NCBI GenBank assembly: GCA_046331425.1
Contig: JAXLQU010000009.1
Span: forward strand, 1 to 64,000
Source of the DNA: JANNUT01 sp046331425
GTDB taxonomy: Bacteria; Acidobacteriota; Polarisedimenticolia; J045
Length of the DNA stretch: 64,000 bases
Direction: 5' to 3'
Every line of letters begins with the position of its first letter. The first letter of the stretch is position 1. The translations under genes and the position numbers were made by a program. The notes beneath the pieces are model-generated. The model made no database searches, had not been told where the DNA came from, and saw only the letters and a list, made by a program, of their open reading frames with translations. Of the stretch, positions 47,851 to 56,354 are shown piece after piece.

Positions 47851-48455
47851 TTGACCGGCTAACCGGACGAGTACTTCGGAAGAACGTGCATTCAGCGGTC
47901 CTCGACGTCGGGGGCATCGGTTTTGACCTGCAGGTCTCGCTCACGACCCTCGAGTCGCTTCCTGCCGTTGGCAGCGAGGCGACCCTGTTCATCTCCGTCA
48001 TCTGGAGAAGCGAATCACTCATGCTTGCTGGATTCTCCGATGAAGCAGAGCGTGAGATCTTCGTGCTGCTGATTGGCGTGAGTGGGGTTGGACCGCGGAT
48101 CGCTCTAGCGATGCTTTCGCACCTGGGAGCATCGGGCATCCTCCACGCACTCCAAGAGAACGAGAGTGCGGTGTTCGCGCGCACGCCCGGAGTTGGCAAG
48201 AAACTTTCTGAGCGCATCGCACTAGACCTTCGCGACAAGATCAAGCAATTCGATTTCGCCTCAAGTCGTGTGGCCGTACGTGGTCGCAACGAAGCGACGA
48301 GCCTTAGCGAGGATGGCGTGAAGGCCCTTGAGAGTCTCGGTTTCTCTCAAAGAGAGGCCGATGCTGCTTTCGCCAAAGTACTCCGGGAGAATCCAGCTAC
48401 GGATCTTCCCAAAGCGATAAGGCTTGCGCTCCGCGAGTTGGGAACAACGAAATGA
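47847..48455 (+). CDS. ruvA: Holliday-junction DNA-binding protein RuvA
   Basis: Tetrameric DNA-binding protein of 202 residues that positions RuvB on Holliday junctions. The N-terminal OB fold begins MIDRLTGRVLRKNVHSAVLD, followed by helix-hairpin-helix motifs (IGVSGVGPRIALAMLSHL; FARTPGVGKKLSERIALDL), a linker and a C-terminal UBA-like domain (GVKALESLGFSQREADAAFA). GTG start in a GTGA overlap with ruvC, stop overlapped by ruvB (ATGA). Confidence 0.96.
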   Translation: MIDRLTGRVLRKNVHSAVLDVGGIGFDLQVSLTTLESLPAVGSEATLFISVIWRSESLMLAGFSDEAEREIFVLLIGVSGVGPRIALAMLSHLGASGILHALQENESAVFARTPGVGKKLSERIALDLRDKIKQFDFASSRVAVRGRNEATSLSEDGVKALESLGFSQREADAAFAKVLRENPATDLPKAIRLALRELGTTK

Positions 48456-49462
48456 CCGACAGTTTCCGCGACGAAACGGTGGTTGACCCAGGGCGACTTC
48501 CTGAGGAGCTAGGCGTTGAACCTGGACTCCGACCAGCGTCGTTGCGGGAGTTTATCGGACAAGATGATCTCCGGGCGAATCTTGCGGTCTTCCTCGAGTC
48601 GGCGCGACGCCGTGGGAAGTCCCTCGATCACGTGCTCCTCACAGGGCCGCCTGGTCTCGGAAAAACAACCCTCGCACACATCATCGCCGCCGAGATGAGT
48701 GCGTCGATCCGCGTAACATCCGGCCCCGCGATCGATCGCGCCGGCGACTTAGCTGCGATCCTCAGTCATGTCGAGACAGGAGATGTCTTGTTCATCGATG
48801 AAATTCACCGGATGAACAGATCGATCTCGGAGGTCCTGTTCCCCGCAATGGAGGACTTCTCGCTTGACCTGATGATCGGCCAGGGGCCCGGAGCCCGGTC
48901 GGTTCGCATCGACCTGCCGCCGTTCACACTCATTGGAGCGACGACGCGAGCAGGTTTGCTCGCGGCCCCGCTTCGCGATCGCTTCGGCATCGTTGAACGC
49001 CTCGACTATTACCCAACACGACACCTCTGTGAGATCGCACTGCGAGCCGCGGAGCGTCTACACGTCGAGATCGACAGCGACGCTACCGAGGAATTGTCGC
49101 GCCGCGCCCGTGGTACACCACGCGTTGCGATTCGATTGCTACGTCGGATCGTCGACTTTGCGGTAGTCGAACATCACGAGCGCATCGATCTTCCGACAAC
49201 GCGTTCCGCGCTCGATCGATTGGGCGTCGACCTGCTTGGCCTGGATCGACTATCGCGCCGCTATCTCCAAATCGTTCTTGTAAATCATGGTGGTGGTCCC
49301 GTTGGACTGGGGACGCTCGCCGCAACATTGGGCGAAGAGCCTGACACGATAGAAGAGACTTGTGAGCCATTCTTGCTCCAGATTGGCCTACTCGAACGAA
49401 CAGCGCGCGGACGCGCTCTCACCCTGAAGGGGCGCGAATACGCCTCCTCTCTCGCCGAGTGA
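48452..49462 (+). CDS. ruvB: Holliday-junction branch-migration ATPase RuvB
   Basis: Hexameric AAA+ motor of 336 residues driving branch migration with RuvA. It has PASLREFIGQDDLRANLAVFLE, Walker A GPPGLGKTTLAHIIAAEM, Walker B DVLFIDEIHRMNRSI, sensor 1 IGATTRAGLLAAPLRDRFGI and the C-terminal winged helix. ATG overlaps ruvA by four bases. The next gene starts seven bases later on the same strand. Confidence 0.97.
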   Translation: MTDSFRDETVVDPGRLPEELGVEPGLRPASLREFIGQDDLRANLAVFLESARRRGKSLDHVLLTGPPGLGKTTLAHIIAAEMSASIRVTSGPAIDRAGDLAAILSHVETGDVLFIDEIHRMNRSISEVLFPAMEDFSLDLMIGQGPGARSVRIDLPPFTLIGATTRAGLLAAPLRDRFGIVERLDYYPTRHLCEIALRAAERLHVEIDSDATEELSRRARGTPRVAIRLLRRIVDFAVVEHHERIDLPTTRSALDRLGVDLLGLDRLSRRYLQIVLVNHGGGPVGLGTLAATLGEEPDTIEETCEPFLLQIGLLERTARGRALTLKGREYASSLAE

Positions 49463-49469
49463 TCGCGAG

Positions 49470-50840
49470 ATGAGCACTGAATCGAATCTGCTTGCGCCTT
49501 CGGATCAGCTCTCCTCAGCAGATCTCGTCAGGCGGGTTGTCCTGTGCGCCAACCATTCGGGCGAGCGACCATGGGCGATCGTGCAACCCGACTACGATGC
49601 CATCCGACGCGGGAAGTTCGGAAACGTTTTCGAAGCGGTGCGTTTTCGTGTCGAGAACGCGGCGAGCAGGCTGCCTGTCGCCCAGCGGCCTCGCGGCTGG
49701 ACATTATTGCGGGAAGGCGAATCGATGCCGACTGATACGCGCGGGGTTCTGCAGGCCGTCGCGCAGTGCAACCGAATTGCGCCGTCGGAGCCCGCGCGGT
49801 ATCGAGATCTGGACCCCGTGTGGGTTTCGACCTTCAGGCAATCGCTCCCGATCGCGCTGCGAAGCACGCCTCTGCAATCCCACACATCACTCGAGTTCGA
49901 TCTCGGGCTCGACTCGCTCGATCGATTAGCGTTTTTCTACACTGTTGCGGCGCAGATCTCCGCCGAGATCGACGACGAGGACGCGCTCAACGCGGCGCAC
50001 ACACTTGGAGATGTGGCCGAGTACTTCGGCGGCGCCGGACGGGTTTGCAATGAGAACGCCGCTGTCGGGGGATCGGCAGCGTATTTCGCACATGGCGCGC
50101 CGAAGACCGCGTCGCACTTTCTGAGAGCTGCAACGTTGACCTGGCCCATCGTTCAATCGGTACGATTGCTGTTGTGGCACTGGGCAAGAAAACGGCTCGA
50201 TCTGAGAGTCGTGGGCTCGGATCGGGTGGACTGGTCGCAGCGGCCGCTGCTGATTGCTCAGAATCACCAATCGATCATCGATCCACTGTTGCTCGCAGCA
50301 GCGTTACCGGCTTCGGTGCATCGACGCTTGCTGTTCTTGGGATTCGCCGGTTACTTCAATCGCGGTGCCGGGCGATTGGCGTCGCGGCTCTTCAGGGTCC
50401 ACCCGTGCTCTGCGGACGTCGGACTCGCAAGTGGATTCCGCGCCGGCGCTCGAGCGCTCCAATCAGGGATGACGCTCGCGATCTATCCGGAAGGAGAGCG
50501 GACCTGGGACGGTAGCTTACGACCTTTCAAACGCGGCGTTGCTTGGCTCGCAAGAGAGGCGCGTGCCTCTGTGGTTCCATCCGCGATTGTCGGCGCGTTC
50601 GAGGCGTGGCCCCGGAACTGGCCCTTTCTAGCCCATCCTGTACGGATAGCGTTCGGGCCTCCGATTCCCTTTCCGGCAGCGGATGCTGGGCTCCAGGGAG
50701 AGGTCGAGTTCCTCGCGACCCTCCGTTCTGCGATCTCCGAACTGATGCAAGAGCTTCGGGCCGATCCAATTCGTGGAGTGCCCGAGGTTTGGGCGGACGG
50801 CCCGTCGGCAGCCCCATTCCACAGAAGGGCAAGCCAGTGA
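49470..50840 (+). CDS. Acyl carrier-PlsC acyltransferase fusion with remnant acyl-AMP ligase C-domain
   Basis: 456-residue protein with three parts. Residues about 15-100 resemble the C-terminal lobe of acyl-AMP ligases (for example GKFGNVFEAVRFRVENAASR, then SMPTDTRGVLQAV), but the adenylation core is absent and the catalytic lysine expected in the TP-x-GK position is valine. Residues about 110-190 are a carrier domain with the phosphopantetheine serine Ser149 in DLGLDSLDRL. Residues about 245-440 are a PlsC-type acyltransferase with NHQSIID (265-271) and the PEGERTWDG motif. It may transfer an acyl chain held on its own carrier domain to a lipid acceptor. It lies between ruvB and an MsbA-type exporter whose GTG overlaps its stop, suggesting a lipid precursor. 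Confidence 0.75.
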   Translation: MSTESNLLAPSDQLSSADLVRRVVLCANHSGERPWAIVQPDYDAIRRGKFGNVFEAVRFRVENAASRLPVAQRPRGWTLLREGESMPTDTRGVLQAVAQCNRIAPSEPARYRDLDPVWVSTFRQSLPIALRSTPLQSHTSLEFDLGLDSLDRLAFFYTVAAQISAEIDDEDALNAAHTLGDVAEYFGGAGRVCNENAAVGGSAAYFAHGAPKTASHFLRAATLTWPIVQSVRLLLWHWARKRLDLRVVGSDRVDWSQRPLLIAQNHQSIIDPLLLAAALPASVHRRLLFLGFAGYFNRGAGRLASRLFRVHPCSADVGLASGFRAGARALQSGMTLAIYPEGERTWDGSLRPFKRGVAWLAREARASVVPSAIVGAFEAWPRNWPFLAHPVRIAFGPPIPFPAADAGLQGEVEFLATLRSAISELMQELRADPIRGVPEVWADGPSAAPFHRRASQ

Positions 50841-52750
50841 GCGATCTCCGAAGGCTGTGGCGCTACGTGCTCAAGCAGCAATGGGGACTCGTCGGTGCGG
50901 GCGTAGCCTCTGTAAGCGCAGCCGCTTGTATGGCTGGAGCACTGAGTCTCTCCAAACTACTACCCGCAGCCCTCGGCTTTTCGAGCGGGGATGCGAGTCC
51001 GTCAGCCGCTGATGCCGCGCGAACATCGAGATCGGCACTTACCGGTGCGTGGTTCGAGCAGGTACAGGCGACTGTGAAGGGCTTTTTTCACCCGGTCGCG
51101 GCCTGGTTGATGGCGGCCCCATTGTCGCGCGGCGCGATGGCGATCTTGGGGCTCTACATACTCAAGGGCATATTCGATTACCTCGCTGAATACGGAATGC
51201 AGCGGATTGGACTGCGACTGGTCGCAGGTCTACGAAGCGAGGTTTACGCCAAGCTCCTGAAGCAATCCGATGGCTATTTTCGCGTCAACACCTTGGGCGA
51301 TCTGATGTCACGCGTGACCGGAGATACCGCGCGACTGCAGCGCATCCTCGGCACGGACATCGGGCAACTCGTACAGTCGATTCCCGTGGCAATCGTGATG
51401 TTGTTGGTAGCGATGCTCAACACCTGGCAAGTCACTAGCTTCTGTCTGTTCGTGATTCCCGTCTTCGTTCTCGTGGCGGGCCGTCTTGGTCGCAGGGTCA
51501 AGCGTTCTGCGCGGCGCAGTCAAGAGCGTGCAGGAAAACTCAGTTCTGTGATCGAAGAGACTTTGCTTGCCCGTCGGGTCGTACAGGCCTTCGGTGCCGA
51601 AGCGCATGAGGAGCGGCGATTCGCTGCGACTCTTCGCGGGATGATCAAAGAGGAGTTGCGAACAGCCAAGGCCAACGCGATCGCACCACCTGTCATGGAG
51701 ATTCTTGCAGCCTTCACGTTTGTTGCCGTGATCGGCATCGCCGTCTGGATGATGAAACAGGGGAGCGTTGCAGGAAGTGACATTGCAATCTCGTTGGCTG
51801 CACTCGCGATTGCCTTTGTGCACGTGCGACGATTGGGCCGCCTCTACGGCACGACTCAGCAAGCGCTTGCAGCGGCACGACGCGTCTTCGAGGTGCTTGA
51901 CGAGCCGATCGCTGTACAAGACAGAGACGGTGCTCGGATTCTCGAGAGGTTCGAAAGCAGAATTGAATTGCAGGAAGTTTCATTCAGCTATGGCCGCGGG
52001 CCGGTGTTGGAAAATGTATCGCTGAACATTGGGAAGGGCGAACTCCACGCTTTGGTTGGCCCATCGGGCGCGGGGAAGACGACGCTTGCGATGCTGATCC
52101 CGCGCTTTCTCGACCCATCCAAGGGGAGCGTGAGTATCGATGGTTGCGATATCCGAGATCTGACACTCAAGAGTCTCCGTCGGCAGATTGCACTCGTTAC
52201 CCAGGAGACACATCTGTTCGACGGCACAATCCTGGAGAACATCGCCTACGGGCATCCGCAGATCGATGAGGCCGCGGTTCGCGCGGCCGCCCGCGACGCG
52301 TTCGCAGACGAGTTCATCAGTCAGCTCCCAGGTGGATATCTAACGGCACTGGGGGAGCGCGGAAGTGCGCTCTCGGCAGGGCAGAGGCAACGGTTGGCGA
52401 TCGCAAGAGCGTTCTTGAAGGACGCTCCGGTCTTGATCCTCGACGAGGCGACGTCTTCCCTCGATTCCGAGTCGGAACAACGCATCCAAGAGGCGCTCAA
52501 GAAACTTCTGATCGGTCGAACTGCGCTCGTTATTGCTCATCGTCTCGCGACTGTGAGACGTGCCGATCGGATCCACGTGATGTTCAAAGGCACGATCGTC
52601 GAGTCGGGCAATCACGAACAACTCTTGGCCTCTGGCGGCCGATACGCGCGCCTCGTGGCGCTGCAGCGCGGCGGCTCGGACACGATCGACCTGCTGGACA
52701 GTGCTCTGGCCGAAGAAGACGAGACCTCTAGGCCCCCTCAAGCGCCTTGA
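50837..52750 (+). CDS. MsbA-type lipid/peptide ABC exporter
   Basis: Half-transporter of 637 residues, homodimeric, likely flipping lipid A or another lipid. A permease of six helices (about 20-345, with an unusual low-complexity loop around 50-75) is fused to an ABC ATPase: Walker A VGPSGAGKTTLAMLIP, Q-loop LVTQETHLFDGTILENI, signature ALSAGQRQRLAIARA (LSAGQ variant), Walker B VLILDEATSSLDSESE and VIAHRLATVRRADRI. GTG 50837 is in a GTGA overlap with the acyltransferase; the open frame above lies inside that gene. Identity as MsbA is suggested by the neighbouring lipid enzymes but not proven. Confidence 0.85.
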   Translation: MSDLRRLWRYVLKQQWGLVGAGVASVSAAACMAGALSLSKLLPAALGFSSGDASPSAADAARTSRSALTGAWFEQVQATVKGFFHPVAAWLMAAPLSRGAMAILGLYILKGIFDYLAEYGMQRIGLRLVAGLRSEVYAKLLKQSDGYFRVNTLGDLMSRVTGDTARLQRILGTDIGQLVQSIPVAIVMLLVAMLNTWQVTSFCLFVIPVFVLVAGRLGRRVKRSARRSQERAGKLSSVIEETLLARRVVQAFGAEAHEERRFAATLRGMIKEELRTAKANAIAPPVMEILAAFTFVAVIGIAVWMMKQGSVAGSDIAISLAALAIAFVHVRRLGRLYGTTQQALAAARRVFEVLDEPIAVQDRDGARILERFESRIELQEVSFSYGRGPVLENVSLNIGKGELHALVGPSGAGKTTLAMLIPRFLDPSKGSVSIDGCDIRDLTLKSLRRQIALVTQETHLFDGTILENIAYGHPQIDEAAVRAAARDAFADEFISQLPGGYLTALGERGSALSAGQRQRLAIARAFLKDAPVLILDEATSSLDSESEQRIQEALKKLLIGRTALVIAHRLATVRRADRIHVMFKGTIVESGNHEQLLASGGRYARLVALQRGGSDTIDLLDSALAEEDETSRPPQAP

Positions 52751-53288
52751 TCAGAAAAGCGATGACAAGCGCGGCGAAACCGATCGCGGTCCAGCCCTCG
52801 CGATTGCGCTGGAATCGTTCCTTCTTCCATGTCGCTGTATTGACCCCCCAGGGCGTGAATCGAGGGATCAACGCGGGCACGTTCTCGAAGTACCGGCGGT
52901 ACGGCTCACCATGTTTGGCCTCGAGGCGAGCCGGTTCGATCCGTTCCTTTCGAGGCATGTAGTAGCCGAAGAAAATCAGCCACCCCAATAGCAGAGCGAG
53001 CAGGTTGAGACCATCCGGTCTCCAGGCCATGATGGCAACCCCTGTAAGTATCAGGAACCGACCGAGATACAATGGATTGCGCGTGAAGCGGTAGGGGCCG
53101 GACGTAATCAGCTCCTCCGTCTTGTAGAGATGCCCAGCCGCCCAGAAGCGCACGAGCTCACCGATGATGACGAGTGCCCCGCCCGCGCAGACACTTGCAA
53201 TTGTTGGCCGCGAGATCCAGAGCAGGAACAAGATGGATGCAAAAAGAAACGCAAGCCTCAACCATTCGGCCGCACTGCGTTGCGACAT
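52728..53288 (-). CDS. Isoprenylcysteine carboxyl methyltransferase family protein
   Basis: Integral membrane methyltransferase-like protein of 186 residues. About five hydrophobic segments are present, and the SAM-binding core ELITSGPYRFTRNPLYLGRFLI and KERIEPARLEAKHGEPYRRY characterise the ICMT/PEMT superfamily. The substrate is unknown; bacterial members often methylate lipids or small molecules. The ATG has a GAAAGG signal about seven bases upstream. Its 3' end overlaps the ABC exporter gene by 23 bases on the opposite strand. Confidence 0.85.
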   Translation of the reverse strand: MSQRSAAEWLRLAFLFASILFLLWISRPTIASVCAGGALVIIGELVRFWAAGHLYKTEELITSGPYRFTRNPLYLGRFLILTGVAIMAWRPDGLNLLALLLGWLIFFGYYMPRKERIEPARLEAKHGEPYRRYFENVPALIPRFTPWGVNTATWKKERFQRNREGWTAIGFAALVIAFLIKALEGA

Positions 53289-53357
53289 GATCGACCTTTC
53301 TCTGAACCGCCGCTGCTACCTTCGGCGGGGTGCGGATTATAGGCTGGAGAATCACAA

Positions 53358-54044
53358 GTGTCGGTAGGCGCAGGAACGCAGGGTGGTCTCGAGCGAGCCG
53401 ACCTATCGACCCGACGACAACGGTCTTTGGTCGATGGCTCGACGACGAAGGCCGATATCTGGATCACGACGCTCCCGGACGGCACGGAAGCGGTGGTCAA
53501 AGACTTCGCTCGAAAGCCATTCTGGATTCGCCCGTGGGGGCGACTACAGATCGCCCGCGAGACTGCATTCCTCGAGCGCCTCGCCGGGATAACCGGTATA
53601 CCGCGGCTGATTGGCCGACTGGATGCCGATGGACTGGTTACCGAGTACATCCCCGGAAAGGCACTCTTCCTGTGCCGCAAGCGCGAACCGCGAGAGCACT
53701 ATCTTCACCAGCTGCGAGAAATCCTTGCGGCGGTGCACGCACACGGGATCGTGCACAACGACCTGCGTGGCCGAGAGAATGTGCATGTCGCTGACTCCAC
53801 GGATCGCGTGTACCTGCTCGACTGGGCTGGCGCTGTGCGCTTAGCGCCAGGCTCCTGGCTACATCGACTGCTCTTTCATCGCTGGCGAGCCGTTGACGAT
53901 GCAGCCGTCTTGAAGTGGAAAATGATTCTCATCCCTGAAGAGCTTTCCAGCGATGAACGCCAGTTCCTCGAAAGATTTCTTTTCTGGCGGCGATTGTGGC
54001 CGGTCAATCGGAAGGGTACTGGACGAGCAGGGGCAGTGCGTTGA
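53358..54044 (+). CDS. RIO/lipopolysaccharide-kinase-like small protein kinase
   Basis: Cytoplasmic kinase-fold protein of 228 residues. The nucleotide-binding lobe has TTLPDGTEAVVKDFARKPF with the catalytic lysine. The C-lobe has HAHGIVHNDLRGRENVHV (HxD and Asn) and DRVYLLDWAGAVRL, where DWA replaces DFG. This pattern matches RIO/Bud32-like and Kdo/LPS kinases (InaA/WaaP type). It is translationally coupled to a GT2 glycosyltransferase and a LAB_N protein, so phosphorylation of a lipid A or core sugar is plausible; protein phosphorylation is an alternative. GTG start. Confidence 0.75.
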   Translation: MSVGAGTQGGLERADLSTRRQRSLVDGSTTKADIWITTLPDGTEAVVKDFARKPFWIRPWGRLQIARETAFLERLAGITGIPRLIGRLDADGLVTEYIPGKALFLCRKREPREHYLHQLREILAAVHAHGIVHNDLRGRENVHVADSTDRVYLLDWAGAVRLAPGSWLHRLLFHRWRAVDDAAVLKWKMILIPEELSSDERQFLERFLFWRRLWPVNRKGTGRAGAVR

Positions 54045-54757
54045 GAGTGTCGCTCGTCATCCCCGTCTACAACGAAATCGGCGCGCTGCCGGGGCTGATC
54101 GCCGAAATCCGCGAAGCGCTCGACCACTACGATGCGACCTACGAGGTCGTGCTGGTGGATGATGGCTCCACCGATGGCTCGGGTGAGTGGCTCGACCTCC
54201 GGGCAAGCGAGGACCCGCGGATTCGGCCGGTGCACTTTGTGCGCAACGCTGGCCAATCGGCCGCCTTCGCTGCAGGATTCGTCGCTGCAACAGGCGATAT
54301 CGTCGTCACCCTCGACGCCGATGGTCAGAATCCGCCGATCGAGATTCCCAAACTACTGGACGCCTTTCGAGGTGGATCCGCCGATGTGGTCGCAGGCTAT
54401 CGCCTCGGCCGGAAGGACACGCTCTGGCGACGATTCCAATCACGGCTTGCGAACGGCGTACGCAATCGACTCACGGGGGAAACGATCCGCGACACAGGCT
54501 GTTCGTTGAAAGCATTCCGCGCGAATCTGCTCCGGTCGATCCCGTTGTATCAGGGTATGCACCGATTCCTGCCGACGCTGTGCCGCTTGGCCGGCGCCGA
54601 GCGTGTGATCGAGGTAGGAGTGGCGCACAGAGAACGAACGACTGGAGTTTCGAAATACGGGATGTGGAATCGTGCGTGGCGCAGTTTTGTCGACCTGCTA
54701 GCGGTGCGCTGGATGCAGAAACGATGGATTCGATACGAGGTGCGACATGATGCTTAG
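54041..54757 (+). CDS. GT2 family glycosyltransferase (DPM1/ArnC-like)
   Basis: Glycosyltransferase of 238 residues with the GT-A fold: SLVIPVYNEIGALPGLIAEI at the N-terminus, VVLVDDGSTDGSGEWL, and the DXD-type TLDADGQNPPIEIPKLL. It resembles polyprenyl-phosphate sugar transferases, but no C-terminal membrane helices are obvious, so it may be soluble or peripheral. The TTG start at 54041 overlaps the kinase stop (TTGA); the GTG at 54047 is also possible. The C-terminus overlaps the LAB_N gene by 11 bases. It probably glycosylates a lipid carrier used for lipid A decoration. Confidence 0.85.
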   Translation: MRVSLVIPVYNEIGALPGLIAEIREALDHYDATYEVVLVDDGSTDGSGEWLDLRASEDPRIRPVHFVRNAGQSAAFAAGFVAATGDIVVTLDADGQNPPIEIPKLLDAFRGGSADVVAGYRLGRKDTLWRRFQSRLANGVRNRLTGETIRDTGCSLKAFRANLLRSIPLYQGMHRFLPTLCRLAGAERVIEVGVAHRERTTGVSKYGMWNRAWRSFVDLLAVRWMQKRWIRYEVRHDA

Positions 54758-55019
54758 CCCCTGGACGATCATCGGATTTGTCGGTCAGGGCCTGTTCTTC
54801 TCGAGGTTCCTGGTTCAGTGGCTGGCATCGGAACGCCTCGGGCGCAGCACCGTTCCCGTCGCGTTCTGGTGGTTCAGCATTGTCGGCGGACTGATCACCC
54901 TCGTATACGCTGCGGGCAATCATGATTTGCCGATCGCACTCGGCCAGTCTGTGGGGATGTTGGTTTACGTCCGCAATCTGATGTTGCTGCGAAAAAACCA
55001 CGAGGAGCCGGTCGACTGA
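54747..55019 (+). CDS. LAB_N domain protein (lipid A biosynthesis N-terminal domain)
   Basis: Small membrane protein of 90 residues with three predicted helices: IIGFVGQGLFFSRFLVQWLA, STVPVAFWWFSIVGGLITLV and ALGQSVGMLVYVRNLMLL. The motif FSRFLVQWLASERLGRSTVP is typical of LAB_N, which in larger proteins precedes a lipid-A disaccharide synthase. Small LAB_N proteins adjacent to GT2 genes are thought to work in lipid A sugar modification. ATG ATG at 54747/54750 overlaps the glycosyltransferase by 11 bases. Confidence 0.85.
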   Translation: MMLSPWTIIGFVGQGLFFSRFLVQWLASERLGRSTVPVAFWWFSIVGGLITLVYAAGNHDLPIALGQSVGMLVYVRNLMLLRKNHEEPVD

Positions 55020-55025
55020 TGGACC

Positions 55026-56225
55026 CTAGCGCACGTAGTAGCCTTCGCGCGCCCGAACGACCGCTCCGGGTCTCGTCACCTTCACGCTGATGCTTCTCCA
55101 AGACTCTCCCGGTCGCGTCGGAGGCATCGAGTAACCCACTGAGTAGAGATTGCGCAGCTCATCGACCACCGATTTGAACGCCTCCTCCAGACGGCCGGCT
55201 TTCGCAACCTCCGTAAACGTGCCGCCTGTCGACTCAGAAAAGCGCTGAAGGACCTGAGCAGTGGTGAATCGACGGTCCATATCCATGTCGGTCTCTAGCT
55301 GACGGCCCAGTCCGATCGAGAAGATCGTGCAGTCATTGTCGTGCGCTGAGCGTACCGCTTCCTCGAGTGTGTGAAGTGATCCAGCCTCGAGACCTGTTGC
55401 TGACTCGTCGCGCCCGTCGGATAGCAGGACGATCACCCGCTTCGAGTCGGCGGGAGCATCGCCCAAAAGGCGCGCTGCTTGGTGAACGGCGTCATAGAGC
55501 GCGGTTCCGCCTTGCGGTTGGAGCCGATCGACCGCCGAGAGCGTCTGACTGTTCGTCGTCGCTAGTGGTAATACCAGCGATGGCTCGTCGTTGAATTGAA
55601 GAATCAGTGCACGATCTTGAGCACTCAGTTGTTTCAGAAAAGCCTCGGCTGCCTGGCGCGCCCCCTCGATTCTCTCGCCTTTCATGCTGTTGGAAGTGTC
55701 CATCACGATAGCCACCGACAACTGGCCGCCGCGTGGGTCCCAATGAGAGATGGCAACAGGCTTGCCCGAATCGAGAACACTCACCTCTTGTCGCGCAATG
55801 TCGCGTATCGGTTTGCCAGCTCGATCTTTTACTGCCAATGCCAGGGTGACGAGTGGGACGTCGATATCCTGAACGAATCCAGGGGGCGAGACCACGAGCG
55901 ACCGTCGCAGTGTCGATCCGTCCGCCAACTTTGCGATCGCCTCGAGTTTGCGGCTTCGAACCGAATCCCCGCCATCGATCTGTGCCTGCCACGGTGGAGC
56001 CGTCAGGGTCAGCATCACTTGGCCGTCGAGGGCAATCTGCAAGGACCGAACGTCAGCGTCGGGTACTCCCTCGAAGCGGACCTGAACCGTGAATTGGTCG
56101 ATCAGCAACTCCTGACTCGACGGTTTGACCCAAACCAGGCCGGCTCCCCAAGACGTGCTTGTCACGAGGGTAAAAGCCGCCGACAGCAGCAACAGCAAAC
56201 GCACTGTTCCCCGTGAGGCTGACAT
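55026..56225 (-). CDS. Secreted VWFA-domain protein
   Basis: Exported protein of 399 residues. A signal peptide (about 8-28, LLLLLSAAFTLVTSTSWGA) precedes an Ig-like beta domain (about 30-130) and a von Willebrand A domain with MIDAS motif VAIVMDTSNSMKGERIEGAR, RALILQFNDE and VIVLLSDGRDESA. The C-terminus GESWRSISVKVTRPGAVVRAREGYYV is the ending of the VWFA-related family (TIGR03436-like) known from Acidobacteriota and other phyla. Function unknown; such proteins may bind extracellular ligands. ATG 56225 was chosen because it directly begins the signal peptide; ATG 56270 would add 15 residues. It is divergent from the Lon-like gene. Confidence 0.8.
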   Translation of the reverse strand: MSASRGTVRLLLLLSAAFTLVTSTSWGAGLVWVKPSSQELLIDQFTVQVRFEGVPDADVRSLQIALDGQVMLTLTAPPWQAQIDGGDSVRSRKLEAIAKLADGSTLRRSLVVSPPGFVQDIDVPLVTLALAVKDRAGKPIRDIARQEVSVLDSGKPVAISHWDPRGGQLSVAIVMDTSNSMKGERIEGARQAAEAFLKQLSAQDRALILQFNDEPSLVLPLATTNSQTLSAVDRLQPQGGTALYDAVHQAARLLGDAPADSKRVIVLLSDGRDESATGLEAGSLHTLEEAVRSAHDNDCTIFSIGLGRQLETDMDMDRRFTTAQVLQRFSESTGGTFTEVAKAGRLEEAFKSVVDELRNLYSVGYSMPPTRPGESWRSISVKVTRPGAVVRAREGYYVR

Positions 56226-56354
56226 GCGGGCCAGGGTTGGGAGGTTCGAGAGAGTACGGTCGATTCTCATGGGCTGAGGATGCTGCCACGAAAGCGCTCG
56301 AAAGCCACGGACCTTCGAAGCGAGACGCGGAGTATTGTCCGCGGAGGCTGTAGC

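Noticed and set aside
50543..50836. N-terminal extension of the MsbA-type exporter
   Set aside because: It overlaps the acyltransferase gene in another frame; GTG 50837 in the GTGA junction gives the normal exporter N-terminus.
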